Source: Lentimicrobiaceae bacterium (GTDB lineage: Bacteria; Bacteroidota; Bacteroidia; Bacteroidales; JAGONC01). Taken from it: DNA of 64,000 nt. The stretch lies in assembly GCA_017993235.1 (NCBI GenBank), contig JAGONC010000003.1:1-64000 (forward strand), given 5' to 3'. Every line of letters begins with the position of its first letter. Position 1 is the first letter of the stretch. The notes under the pieces are model-generated. The model had not been told where the DNA came from and did no database searches. It was given only the letters and a program-made list of their open reading frames with translations. Below are positions 48,371 through 57,435 of the stretch, piece after piece. Both the position numbers and the translations under genes were made by a program.

Positions 48371-49306
48371 GTGAAAATTTACAAAGGCATTGAGGAAGTA
48401 AAGGGCATTGATTTTCCGGTGGTGACCGTGGGCACCTTTGATGGTGTTCATCTGGGTCACCAGAAGATCATCGACCGGTTGAAGGAAGTGGCCAGGGAAC
48501 GTGGGGGAGAAACCGTCGTGATCACGTTTGAACCCCACCCCCGTTCGGTCGTACACCCCGACTCGTGGAATCTGAAGCTGATCAATTCTCCTGCAAAAAA
48601 GACCGAACTGCTGGAAAGGACCGGTATCGATCATCTGGTGATCCTTCCTTTCACCCCTGAGTTTGCCAGTATGACTTCGTATGAGTTTATCAGGAACATC
48701 CTTCTGGACGGCATCAACATGAAATGGATCGTGGTCGGATTTGACCATCATTTTGGAAAAGACCGGTTAGGAAATCATCATAGCCTGAGGGACTTCGGAC
48801 AGAGTCTCGGTTTCGGAGTTGAAGAAGTTGCACCGATGTACATTGACGGTGTGGCAGTGAGCTCATCAAAAATCCGGAATGCCTTGAATGAAGGGGATAT
48901 TCGAAAAGCAAACCGTTATCTGGGTTATACCTATTCGATACAGGGAAAGGTCATTCCCGGGTATCAGGTAGGCAGGAAGATCGGTTTTCCCACAGCCAAT
49001 ATTGAGGTGGATGACGCCCTGAAATTAATTACGGCCAACGGAGTCTATGCCTGCCGGATTCAATGGAAAGGCAGGGAGTTCGATGGGATGGGCAACATTG
49101 GCAACCGGCCCACGCTCAACCGAAATGACCATACGGTTGAGGTGAACATCTTTGACTTTGATCATGAAATCTATGGGGATTTCCTCATCATTGGCTGGAT
49201 TGACAGGATCAGGAACGAAATCCGGTTTCCTGACCTGGAAGCCTTACGCGCTCAGCTGGAGAAGGATAAGGATGCTGCAAAGAATATCCTTCAACACCTT
49301 TCCTGA
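48371..49306 (+). CDS. ribF: Bifunctional riboflavin kinase / FAD synthetase
   Basis: Converts riboflavin to FMN and FMN to FAD. The 311-residue product has the nucleotidyltransferase domain (TVGTFDGVHLGHQKII, VITFEPHPRSVV, VVGFDHHFGKDRLG, VSSSKIRNAL) and the C-terminal kinase domain (GRKIGFPTANIEVD, GVYACRIQWKGREFDGMGNIGNRPT). I chose the GTG at 48371, because the -7 box at 48344 leaves no room for the upstream ATG. There is no visible riboswitch. Confidence 0.95.
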   Translation: MKIYKGIEEVKGIDFPVVTVGTFDGVHLGHQKIIDRLKEVARERGGETVVITFEPHPRSVVHPDSWNLKLINSPAKKTELLERTGIDHLVILPFTPEFASMTSYEFIRNILLDGINMKWIVVGFDHHFGKDRLGNHHSLRDFGQSLGFGVEEVAPMYIDGVAVSSSKIRNALNEGDIRKANRYLGYTYSIQGKVIPGYQVGRKIGFPTANIEVDDALKLITANGVYACRIQWKGREFDGMGNIGNRPTLNRNDHTVEVNIFDFDHEIYGDFLIIGWIDRIRNEIRFPDLEALRAQLEKDKDAAKNILQHLS

Positions 49307-49324
49307 TCCCATCATTTTCATCCT

Positions 49325-49801
49325 TTATGGGGACGGACTTGGCTGCAGGCTTATCCCCAGTTCAACAATACCCGTTATTTCTGTTTTCGGGATCAGGTTT
49401 TCAATCTCCACACTACAGGTCCCCTTATCTGCGAAATGCAACTCTTTATAAAGTGAAAATATCATTTCGTGGCACCCTTCCTTGTTCACAGGGGATATAA
49501 ATGCTCCTCCGGGGTTCTTCACCATGAAATTACGTTCCATGATCCTTTCCTCACCCCCTGGCATTTGCATGATGATATGTAAATAAAGGTTTTCAAACGG
49601 ATAATCCTCCGTGTGGCGCAGGATCAGCATCATATCATAAGGAAACGAGGTGTTTACAATGTTCAGATGAAAAGTTTGTTTTTCAAACCGGCTCCATGTT
49701 TTGTCAGGAAAGGAATGCAAGTTAACCCGTCCGGCATCTCTTTTACACCCAAAAGGGATGCAACATGACATTGAGAGCAATAATATCCAGATTCTTTTCA
49801 T
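49325..49801 (-). CDS. gldH: Gliding motility lipoprotein GldH
   Basis: The product has 158 residues with a lipoprotein signal (ending PFGC). It has the GldH signature: FPDKTWSRFEKQTFHLNI, LILRHTEDYPFENLYLHI, and the C-terminal GIVELGISL. GldH supports gliding motility and T9SS function in Bacteroidota. The gene fits the several proteins here that carry T9SS signals. It converges on ribF, 18 bp away. Confidence 0.85.
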   Translation of the reverse strand: MKRIWILLLSMSCCIPFGCKRDAGRVNLHSFPDKTWSRFEKQTFHLNIVNTSFPYDMMLILRHTEDYPFENLYLHIIMQMPGGEERIMERNFMVKNPGGAFISPVNKEGCHEMIFSLYKELHFADKGTCSVEIENLIPKTEITGIVELGISLQPSPSP

Positions 49802-49851
49802 TACAGTGAGCAGTTCATTACACAGGGATGGGATACACTGGGTGATGATCG

Positions 49852-49880
49852 TTGACCGACAAAAATAGTTATTAGTTTTG
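49852..49880 (+). promoter_or_regulatory. Promoter of the RNase HI gene
   Basis: TTG at 49852-49854 and TAGTTTTG at 49873-49880, 18 nt apart. Transcription would start near 49887, which supports ATG 49899 rather than 49878. Confidence 0.65.
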
Positions 49881-49898
49881 TATCAGAATCCCATCAGT

Positions 49899-50531
49899 AT
49901 GTCGGGAATAAAATTTTACGTTGTCTGGAAAGGGAAGAGAACGGGCATCTTCGAATCGTGGCAGGAGTGTGAAGATCAGGTCAGGGGATACGAAGGCGCC
50001 GTGTACAAGTCCTTCCCATCCCGTGAGGCGGCAGAAAATGCATTTGCAGGCGATTACAGGGACTTTGTCAGGAAAAAATCCGCTCAAACTGCAATGGATT
50101 TATCCGTATCCTCCGTGAGATCCTTTCCTGTTTGGGATAGTTTGTCGGTGGATGCTGCATGCAGCGGGAACCCAGGGATTCTGGAGTACCGGGGAGTCTG
50201 GACCCAAAGCGGGGCAGAGGTTTTTCGGGAAGGTCCCTTTCCGGAAGGAACGGTCAACCTGGGTGAATTCCTGGCTATCGTACACGGGTTGGCCCTGTTG
50301 CAGCAGCGGGGCCTCACCTGTCCTGTATACAGCGATTCCCGGACAGCGCTTAAATGGGTCAAGGACAGGGCAATCAAGACTAAACTTCCGCGCACTCCCT
50401 CCAATCAGAAGCTCTTCGAGCTTGTTGACCGGGCCCTGAAGTGGCTTCACGAATATCCGCACCATAATCCCCTGCTGAAATGGGATACTGTAGCCTGGGG
50501 AGAGAATCCCGCGGATTTCGGCAGGAAATGA
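49899..50531 (+). CDS. Ribonuclease HI with N-terminal viroplasmin domain
   Basis: The product has 210 residues. The N-terminal 50 residues form a caulimovirus-viroplasmin-like hybrid-binding domain (KFYVVWKGKRTGIFESWQECEDQVRGYEGAVYKSF). The RNase H domain follows with acidic ligands in SLSVDAACSG, NLGEFLAIVHG and VYSDSRTALKW. It cuts RNA in RNA-DNA hybrids. The end (NPADFGRK) is typical of Bacteroidota RNase HI. ATG 49899 follows the promoter at 49852. Confidence 0.92.
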   Translation: MSGIKFYVVWKGKRTGIFESWQECEDQVRGYEGAVYKSFPSREAAENAFAGDYRDFVRKKSAQTAMDLSVSSVRSFPVWDSLSVDAACSGNPGILEYRGVWTQSGAEVFREGPFPEGTVNLGEFLAIVHGLALLQQRGLTCPVYSDSRTALKWVKDRAIKTKLPRTPSNQKLFELVDRALKWLHEYPHHNPLLKWDTVAWGENPADFGRK

Positions 50532-50533
50532 TA

Positions 50534-50575
50534 CCTCACCCCCTGTCCCCCTCTCCATTATGGGGAGTAGAGGTT
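50534..50575. repeat. CTCACCCC palindrome family, partial copy
   Basis: CCTCACCCCCTGTCCCCCTC followed by TCCATTATGGGGAG and AGAGGTTG. The left arm is intact; the right side is reduced. It starts just after the RNase HI stop. Confidence 0.6.
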
Positions 50576-50582
50576 GAATTAC

Positions 50583-50623
50583 CCGGTGCTTGCACCGGAA
50601 TCAGGGTCCAGGGCTTGCCCTGG
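50583..50623. repeat. Tandem pair of CTTG-loop hairpins
   Basis: CCGGTGcttgCACCGG (50583-50598) and CCAGGGcttgCCCTGG (50608-50623) are two perfect 6-bp hairpins with the same four-nt loop. They follow the CTCACCCC element directly. The same loop in two different stems indicates selection for the fold. Confidence 0.7.
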
Positions 50624-50771
50624 GATTCATATCAGTGTTTTTCAAAAATTTTTTCATTTTTTTAAAAAAACAGGGTCACATTTTGGGCACTACCGGGATT
50701 AACCATTAAAGTCGGAAAGTTTCAACAGGCTACCCGACGGCGGAACAATAAACCTAAAATGTGCATCCTTT

Positions 50772-53700
50772 ATGAAACCGTATATTTTCTTTTACGCAGG
50801 ACTGCCGCTAATGGCCATCCTGCTCACGACAGCGCCCAACCATGCTCAAACCGCTTTACTGCCCGGGGATCTGGTGATAACCGGCTTTAACATGGACAAT
50901 CCGGATGAGGTTTCCGTGGTATTTATGGTAGCCATTGAATCCGGAACGGAGATCCGGTTTACCGACAATGGGTGGAAAGCATCCGGCACATTCAGGACAG
51001 GGGAAGGGATTGATATCTGGGTGGCAGGTGAGGATCATCCTGCAGGAGAGGAAATGCTCATTCCCATTTCAGATATGGCCCTCTCCTCCAGTGGGGATCA
51101 GATATTAGTGTACCAGGGAACGGAGGAGGCCCCCCTGTTTGTGGCGGCAATCAATGACGAGGGTGACCACACCTGGCAGGATGATGCCACGGATGCAGGG
51201 ACTTCTGCTCTTCCGGCCGGGCTGGAAAACGGAGTCACCTGTGTGGCACTGACAGAAACGGATAACATGCTATACAACAGGAGCCTGGTGTCCGGATCAA
51301 GGGAAGAACTGCTGTTATCCGTCCATAATTACCAGAACTGGGCAGGCTCCGACACCCAGCGTCAGACATTGTCCACCGCCGGCTTTACGATCGGTGGCAG
51401 CGAGGATCAGCCTGCAGGATTCCAAATCGTCACCGTCAATGGCGGGACGGCACCTTTTGTCAACGAACCCTTTTATTTGGAAATCGTGACTGTGGATTCA
51501 ACGGGCAATCCCTGTCCGGTAGACGAAAACACCCTGGTTGGTTTGTCACGGGTCAGCGGTACGGGTTATCTATATGGTAACACACAGGATACCCTGCCGG
51601 CAGGACAGTATGCTATGACTGTTTCCGGGGTGAGGTACAACGTTGCAGAAAATAATGTGACCCTTGCTGTCATGGTTCTGGCCGGTACCCCCCTGGAACC
51701 GGACACCAGCAATCCTTTTTCCGTACTTCCACCTGCACAGGTTGTGATCAATGAGATTCACTATAATGGACCGGAGGCAGGAACGGATACGACGGAATTC
51801 CTCGAGATATGTAATGCAGGAGAGGAAGCGCTGGATCTGGGTGGATATTCCTTCGAACAGGGGATCACCTTTACCTTTCCCAGTGGGGCAACCCTTGCGG
51901 CAGGTGAATATGCTGTGATCGCTTATTCTTCCGAGATATATGCGGGGCAGGGATATGCGGTGTATCAATGGCAGAGCGGTACACTGAGCAATACCGGGGA
52001 GACCCTTTTGTTGCGGAGTCCCGGCGGTTTGCTGATCGACAGCGTGACATACGGTGATGGATCGGCCTGGGGAAACAGTGCCCCGGATGGTTACGGACCC
52101 TCACTGGAGCTGGCCGGTGTTGGTCTGGACAACAGTGAATCCGGTAACTGGAAAGCCAGTCACGTCAATGGTGGCACCCCCGGTCAGGCCAATTGCCTGG
52201 CTCCGGTGTCGGCGACCTGGGCAGGAGGCTACGCTGAACAGGAGCATAACTGGGCGGTGCCATCCAACTGGCTTTGGGGACAATCCGCCGGAGAAGGAAC
52301 TCAGGTCACCATTCCTTTCAATGTCAATGCAATACTGATTGTCGATCATCCATTCCAGTGTCAGGATCTGCTGCTGGAGCCCGGTGCAGCGCTCACCATT
52401 GCACAGGGAAACACCCTGACGGTCGGCAACACCCTGACACTGCAGGCCGATTCGTGCAGCGCCTCTTCTCTTCTTCTGGAAGATGATGCGGCTACAGTCA
52501 TGGTAAATGGAAGTTCGCAGGTACAGCTCTTTCTATCCGGGGGCACTTCACGCGACCCGGAAAACGCTATCTATCATTATGTTGCTCCTCCTGTAAGCCA
52601 GATCAGTGCAGGCGGTATCTTCCCCGGCAGCGCCTATGTCAGGAAATATAGTGAACCCCTTCAGCAATGGGACAACCTGTCTTCGGGAAGTCCTCTTTTC
52701 CCGCTGTGCGGTTATTCTGTATGGCTGGCAGGAGGAAGCGCCCTGGTGAGTTTCACAGGGGAACTGAATTCGGGATCACTTACCGTCAGCGGACTGACCT
52801 ACACTCCTCCGGGGATCCCCTCCTATCAGCCTGAATATGCCGGGTACAACCTGATCGGAAACCCGTACCCGTCATCGCTGAACTGGGATCATTCCTCAAT
52901 CCTGAAGGATCATGTTCAACATGCCATCTACTTCTGGAATCCGGAACTGGATGGATATTCATCATACATCAATGGCGTGGGAAACAATCCTGAGACCACA
53001 GATTCGATCATTCCTGCCATGCAGGGATTTTTCATCCGGGTGGATGTACCGGGACAGACCGGTTCGGTCACCTTCTCCAACTCAGCCCGTCTGCACGAAG
53101 TCACAGGTTTTTATCGAACTGGCAATGAGCTGTTTCCGCTGTTCAGGATCACATCCTCCGGCAATGGCAGGCAGGATCAGACGACACTTTGCCTCAGGGA
53201 AGGATCCACCGGGGATTTTGATGCGGAGTTTGATGCGCATAAGCTATTCGGAGGCGAACAGGTTCCTCATATCTATTCTGTTTCAGACGACGGTGAACAG
53301 CTTTCCGTAAGCGCTTATCCTTCCCTGGAGGATATGGATGGCATTATAATCGGTTTTTCAGCCAACTCCACGGGATCTTACCGACTGACATTTGCCGGTA
53401 TGGAAACGTTTCCACAAGGAACGGTCTTCCTCCTGGAAGATCTGGCGGTGGATTCTCTGGTTGATTGTTTTTCCTATCCATTCTATGACTTCACCTTTTC
53501 AACCGGAGATGATCCCGGGCGATTCATTCTTCATTTCACACCCATTTCAGGACAGGATGAAATTACTGCGGAGGAGATGATCCTATTTCCATCAGGCGGT
53601 AACCTGAATCTTGTCCCGCCTCACGGATTCAACGGGGGAATGGTTACTATCCATGATCTGACGGGTCGTCTGATCCATCAGGAAACCGTCGGCACCAGCC

Positions 53701-53795
53701 CTCTCTTGATTCCCATGAAGCATGCGAAGGGATGGCTGATCGTGAGGATCGTCGCGGATTCCCGGGTAATATCGAAAAAAGTATATCTACCATAA
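50772..53795 (+). CDS. Large secreted lamin-tail protein with T9SS type A sorting signal
   Basis: The product has 1007 residues. After the signal peptide (ending NHAQT) comes a phytase-like/esterase-type beta domain (LVITGFNMDNPDEVSVVFMVAIESGTEIRFTDNGW), then a lamin-tail domain (VVINEIHYNGPEAGTDTTEFLEICN, ALDLGGYSF), a repetitive beta-helix-type stretch (LEPGAALTIAQGNTLTVGNTLTLQ), and a C-terminal region with NLIGNPYPSSLNWD and the type A sorting domain (MVTIHDLTGRLIHQETVG, WLIVRIVADSRVISKKVYLP). It is exported through T9SS. It precedes the exosortase pair by only 12 bp and may be transcribed with it. Confidence 0.85.
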   Translation: MKPYIFFYAGLPLMAILLTTAPNHAQTALLPGDLVITGFNMDNPDEVSVVFMVAIESGTEIRFTDNGWKASGTFRTGEGIDIWVAGEDHPAGEEMLIPISDMALSSSGDQILVYQGTEEAPLFVAAINDEGDHTWQDDATDAGTSALPAGLENGVTCVALTETDNMLYNRSLVSGSREELLLSVHNYQNWAGSDTQRQTLSTAGFTIGGSEDQPAGFQIVTVNGGTAPFVNEPFYLEIVTVDSTGNPCPVDENTLVGLSRVSGTGYLYGNTQDTLPAGQYAMTVSGVRYNVAENNVTLAVMVLAGTPLEPDTSNPFSVLPPAQVVINEIHYNGPEAGTDTTEFLEICNAGEEALDLGGYSFEQGITFTFPSGATLAAGEYAVIAYSSEIYAGQGYAVYQWQSGTLSNTGETLLLRSPGGLLIDSVTYGDGSAWGNSAPDGYGPSLELAGVGLDNSESGNWKASHVNGGTPGQANCLAPVSATWAGGYAEQEHNWAVPSNWLWGQSAGEGTQVTIPFNVNAILIVDHPFQCQDLLLEPGAALTIAQGNTLTVGNTLTLQADSCSASSLLLEDDAATVMVNGSSQVQLFLSGGTSRDPENAIYHYVAPPVSQISAGGIFPGSAYVRKYSEPLQQWDNLSSGSPLFPLCGYSVWLAGGSALVSFTGELNSGSLTVSGLTYTPPGIPSYQPEYAGYNLIGNPYPSSLNWDHSSILKDHVQHAIYFWNPELDGYSSYINGVGNNPETTDSIIPAMQGFFIRVDVPGQTGSVTFSNSARLHEVTGFYRTGNELFPLFRITSSGNGRQDQTTLCLREGSTGDFDAEFDAHKLFGGEQVPHIYSVSDDGEQLSVSAYPSLEDMDGIIIGFSANSTGSYRLTFAGMETFPQGTVFLLEDLAVDSLVDCFSYPFYDFTFSTGDDPGRFILHFTPISGQDEITAEEMILFPSGGNLNLVPPHGFNGGMVTIHDLTGRLIHQETVGTSPLLIPMKHAKGWLIVRIVADSRVISKKVYLP

Positions 53796-53807
53796 ATCCA
53801 ATAACGT

Positions 53808-54047
53808 ATGAAAAAAGGTTACATGCAAATAATGATCAGGATATACAGCATCCTGAACACCTGGTTTATCTTTCAGGGTGGGTTGTTTGCCCAGCCTGAT
53901 CCGGGGATGAATGGCGACAGTACACTGGTGGGAGGAGGTCCGTTATCGGGTGGTGTTCCCCTGGGCAGTGGTCTGTTTTTCTTTTTGCTTTTCGGGATCG
54001 GGTACGGGATCAGAAAGTGGTTATCGACAAGGAGAAAAGACCAGTAA
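53808..54047 (+). CDS. Short exosortase substrate with PID-CTERM-like tail
   Basis: The product has 79 residues: a signal peptide (to about FAQ), a Gly/Pro-rich mature part of 20 or so residues, and a tripartite sorting tail with GGVPLGSG, a membrane segment FFFLLFGIGYGIRKW and basic end STRRKDQ. This is the layout of PEP-CTERM or PID-CTERM signals, which exosortases recognise. It sits 13 bp upstream of an exosortase gene, so it is probably that enzyme's main or only target. The mature peptide has no recognisable domain. Confidence 0.75.
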   Translation: MKKGYMQIMIRIYSILNTWFIFQGGLFAQPDPGMNGDSTLVGGGPLSGGVPLGSGLFFFLLFGIGYGIRKWLSTRRKDQ

Positions 54048-54060
54048 ACAACACCCTGCC

Positions 54061-54678
54061 GTGAGAATCCACTTCAGGTATACAGGCAAACAAGTAAAAG
54101 AATCGCGGTTGGAAGGCATCAGCAGATTCTTGCTGATGATGGCAGCCATTTATCTGTTCTGGTGGATCTGGGAGACCCTCCTGGATTTCTCTCCGGTAAC
54201 CCGATGGATCGACGGATTCTCAGCCTGGATGGTGCAGGGGCTGTACCGCGACAGTGAATGGATCCTGACCCGGATCCTGCATGTTCATGCGTGGTATGAT
54301 GGACAAAAGATCTGCCTGGGTTCACCTGGTTCGCTGAGCATCAGTCATCCCTGTTCAGGGATGCGTCAGTTCACCCAATTCACCCTGCTGATGATCTTTT
54401 ATCCGGGTCCATGGATTCGAAAAGCATGGTTCATCCCAATAGGATTGCTCACGGTGCATATCACCAATTTGATCCGGATTATCGGTTTATCACTGGTCAT
54501 CATTTATTTACCGCAGTTCTGGCATTTTTTTCACGGATTCATTGCCAAAGGGATTTTTTACCTGGTGTTTTTTCTGCTTTGGATCCTGTGGGAAGAATAC
54601 ATCCGCCGGGAGAAATTCCTTCCCCGGAGAGCATCTGAACGTCACGATAAGGATTATTGCAGGACGAACGAAGTCTGA
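54061..54678 (+). CDS. Exosortase family membrane protease
   Basis: Exosortases cleave sorting signals in the inner membrane. The 205-residue product from GTG 54061 has about seven membrane segments and the catalytic triad: Cys in ISHPCSGMRQF, Arg in TNLIRIIGLSLV and His in WHFFHGFIAKGIFYLVFF. GTG 54061 was chosen because it lies 13 bp after the previous stop; the longer open frame overlaps the substrate gene in another register. The 3' end overlaps the convergent coiled-coil gene by 25 bp. No EPS genes lie nearby, so the pair may act on one peptide only. The subtype (XrtF, N, X or Y) cannot be fixed by eye. Confidence 0.82.
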   Translation: MRIHFRYTGKQVKESRLEGISRFLLMMAAIYLFWWIWETLLDFSPVTRWIDGFSAWMVQGLYRDSEWILTRILHVHAWYDGQKICLGSPGSLSISHPCSGMRQFTQFTLLMIFYPGPWIRKAWFIPIGLLTVHITNLIRIIGLSLVIIYLPQFWHFFHGFIAKGIFYLVFFLLWILWEEYIRREKFLPRRASERHDKDYCRTNEV

Positions 54679-55595
54679 CCGATCTCGTTATCCTCAGTGT
54701 AGATGGATACCACATACTGGCCCTCCGCAAGAGGTTCGTAGCTGTCGCGGTGAATCCAATAGGTACAGCTTTCAACCGCTTCCATGTTGTAATCAACGGG
54801 TTGATGGATTGAATACTGAAGCTGAGCGCCCATATAGGAAAACGAAAATTCTTCTCCTTTTCCTTTGGTCAGGATCATATTGTCGGGCTGCGCAATACGG
54901 ATGTAAATATCTTTCTGGCCGGCTGCAATAAGCTGGTTTGCCCCCAGGGTGAAGCATATTTTGATCTTATCCACCCTGCGGGCTTTGTCGGTCACTTTTT
55001 CCTCTTCGGCGCTTTTAAAACGGATCCCGACAGCACTGATATTATAAGCATTCAGAACTGCAGCTTCCGTGATCCGCTGGGTCAGCTCTTCCTTGTCCTT
55101 TACGAGACTTTCGGTTTTTCGCTGTTCTGCTTCAAAATTTTGCCTGATGGCAAGGTTTTCTTCCTTCAAGGCCCTGTTGACCGTAAACAGCGAGTCAATT
55201 TGCTTCAGATAACTTTGCGACACCTCACGCAGGTTATCCAGCTTCTTTTTAACCTTATAATACTCCCATTGTGTGTCAAGTAATTGTTTGATCTCCATTG
55301 CATTAGCTTGAATAACGCTGTCCTTGACAACGAGGACGTCGCTCAGTTCACCATACTCTTGTTTGATTTTTTCGTGTTCAATCAACAGCGAATCAAGTTC
55401 ACCCTGGAGGTTAACCCTCATATTTTCCTTTTCAGTGGTCAGGGTCCGGACTTCTTTGGTTGTCCTGGTATACTTGCTGATATAGATTCCCGCCACAATG
55501 GCCAGTAATAAAATTACGGCCAGGTAAATCCATGATCTGGATCGGTTTCCGGAGGATCCTGTTTCAGGTTCTCCGAACGAATAGCTATTGCTCAT
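54654..55595 (-). CDS. Coiled-coil membrane protein, unknown
   Basis: The product has 313 residues: a short cytoplasmic start, one membrane helix (WIYLAVILLLAIVAGIYI), about 150 residues of coiled coil (for example LQGELDSLLIEHEKIKQEYGELSDVL, LKQIDSLFTVNRALKEENLAIRQNFEAEQR) and a C-terminal beta domain ending EDNEIGQTSFVLQ. It resembles widespread Bacteroidota envelope proteins with no assigned role. It is a single gene, and its 3' end overlaps that of the exosortase. Confidence 0.7.
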   Translation of the reverse strand: MSNSYSFGEPETGSSGNRSRSWIYLAVILLLAIVAGIYISKYTRTTKEVRTLTTEKENMRVNLQGELDSLLIEHEKIKQEYGELSDVLVVKDSVIQANAMEIKQLLDTQWEYYKVKKKLDNLREVSQSYLKQIDSLFTVNRALKEENLAIRQNFEAEQRKTESLVKDKEELTQRITEAAVLNAYNISAVGIRFKSAEEEKVTDKARRVDKIKICFTLGANQLIAAGQKDIYIRIAQPDNMILTKGKGEEFSFSYMGAQLQYSIHQPVDYNMEAVESCTYWIHRDSYEPLAEGQYVVSIYTEDNEIGQTSFVLQ

Positions 55596-55669
55596 ATACT
55601 GTTTTTTAGGATAAACGCAAGATTGGTCTCAGCAAAGATAAACAATGTGGGAATAAGAACCAATACATA

Positions 55670-57379
55670 TCAATGACCCGGGGTACCGGGCACTAAAAAA
55701 TGATCACCTGTTTCTTCCACAATTTTTCTGTACCAATCATCTCCGTATCCCGGTTGTTCGACCTTGGGACTATAGTACTTGTATCCTTCCGGAACGTCCA
55801 GAGCAGTCTTGATATTTCCATCCATATACCTCGTAAACAGATAAGCCCATAAATGCTGCCAGGTGTTGAGTGTAAGTTTGCTCTGTTCGGCGGAGAAATC
55901 GGTAAGGAGCTTAAGGGCTGCTTTTGGATCTTTATTGTAGAGGGTTAGTGCTTGCTGGTCCGTTTCCCTAACCCTGTCAATGAATTTATTTTCGAGGTCA
56001 ACCTGTGCTTCACGGATTTCGGGATGGATATCGCTATAGCGTGTATAGGCGAAATTTGAGACCATGTTGAACACCCAGAAGGCGCTGTTGAAGGTAAATT
56101 CCATCATGGATCCGTTACCTGCGGCAAAAGCTTCGGGTGCTTCGGTGATGCTGCAGTACATGGGCACAAAGACATTGCTGGCGGCATCATCCACTCCGAA
56201 CCAGTGGATCCCTCCTATCGGATCGGGTAGCCAGGAGCGTGACTGGGCGACAAAAACAAATCCGCATTGCTGGGAAGAGGTTGCACGTTCGTTGCAGTAA
56301 ACATTTCCATCTACCTGAAAGGTCAGCGGGCGCCAGCGGTAGGGATTTTTGTAGGGTCCTGCTCCCATGTCCCGGGTCATATCCAGCGGTGTACCTTCCA
56401 GGTGATCACGCATGAAATCCATCATATCTTCCACTGAGATCTTACGCTCGGGTTTGATCCAGAGGGGCATGCGGTTTTTCAGATTATGGCCCGAAGCATA
56501 GTCGAAATACTTATCCATTCCAGCGTTTACCTGACGGAAGAAAGCCCATACCCGTACCTCGCAGAACCGTGCAGCGCTGAAATCCAGTAGGGCATAGGTA
56601 TCGGAAAAGCTGAATTCCTGGTCTTTTCCGTCGAAGTATTTCATCGTGCGGGCGAAGGTAATCACATCATCGGCATAGACACATTCCACCGCCGGGTCGA
56701 AAATCTTATCGATCTGGGAGAAGGTGATGGAGGTTTTACCGTTGGCTGCAGGGAAGGTGGTTATTCTGGCATGGTTGGCGTGGGCGCAAACATATCCATC
56801 GGGTATGCGAAGGGCAACCCAGACGGCTCCTTTCTGGCCTTCTCCTTTTCCGATGATCTCAAAGATCCAGGCCTCATTGGGATCGGAAACGGAAATGGAT
56901 TCCCCCGAGCTGGCATAACCATATTCTGCTACCAGCGTTGTCATGACCCTGATGGCTTCTCTTGCTGTTTTGGACCGCTGAAGGGCAATGTACATCATGC
57001 TGCCGTAATCCATTACGGCCCCTGACTGACTCCCAAGCTCTTCCCGGCCCCCGTAGGTGGTTTCGCCAATGGCTACCTGGTGTTCATTCATGTTCCCGAC
57101 CACATTATAGGTCTGACGGGCCTGTTTTATTTTTCCCAGGTATTTTCCGGTATCCCATTCATAAACGTCCAGCAGGGCACCTTCCGGATACGTGGCTGCA
57201 GCCCAGTGATAAAGTTCCCCGTAAAGGGTGTGTGAGTCAGCCGAATAACTGATCATCACCGATCCGTCCACCGACGCGCCCTTGGTGACCAGGAAGTTTG
57301 TACAGGCTTCGGAGTCCATCCAGAAACCGGTCATAAATACGAAAATCGTACAAAGCACTATACGAAGAAGTTGTTTCAT
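55670..57379 (-). CDS. C69-family dipeptidase, secreted
   Basis: The product has 569 residues. A signal peptide ends at SEAC, and the next residues, CTNFLVTKGASVDGSVMIS, show the N-terminal nucleophile Cys of peptidase family C69 (N-terminal hydrolase fold). The conserved NVVGNMNEHQVAIGETTYGG and YMDYGSMMYIALQRSKTAREAI (here VMDYGSMMY) follow. It hydrolyses short peptides in the periplasm. It is not close to the cys genes in operon terms: 56 bp separate it from cysN, in the same direction. Confidence 0.9.
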   Translation of the reverse strand: MKQLLRIVLCTIFVFMTGFWMDSEACTNFLVTKGASVDGSVMISYSADSHTLYGELYHWAAATYPEGALLDVYEWDTGKYLGKIKQARQTYNVVGNMNEHQVAIGETTYGGREELGSQSGAVMDYGSMMYIALQRSKTAREAIRVMTTLVAEYGYASSGESISVSDPNEAWIFEIIGKGEGQKGAVWVALRIPDGYVCAHANHARITTFPAANGKTSITFSQIDKIFDPAVECVYADDVITFARTMKYFDGKDQEFSFSDTYALLDFSAARFCEVRVWAFFRQVNAGMDKYFDYASGHNLKNRMPLWIKPERKISVEDMMDFMRDHLEGTPLDMTRDMGAGPYKNPYRWRPLTFQVDGNVYCNERATSSQQCGFVFVAQSRSWLPDPIGGIHWFGVDDAASNVFVPMYCSITEAPEAFAAGNGSMMEFTFNSAFWVFNMVSNFAYTRYSDIHPEIREAQVDLENKFIDRVRETDQQALTLYNKDPKAALKLLTDFSAEQSKLTLNTWQHLWAYLFTRYMDGNIKTALDVPEGYKYYSPKVEQPGYGDDWYRKIVEETGDHFLVPGTPGH

Positions 57380-57435
57380 AAGAAGGATTTTTAATAATCA
57401 ATACCTACTATTTCATTTTTACTATTTCATTCTTA

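Noticed and set aside
48263-48751. 163-codon extension of the lamin-tail protein
   Set aside because: It lies antisense to ribF and upstream of a clear signal peptide at 48262.
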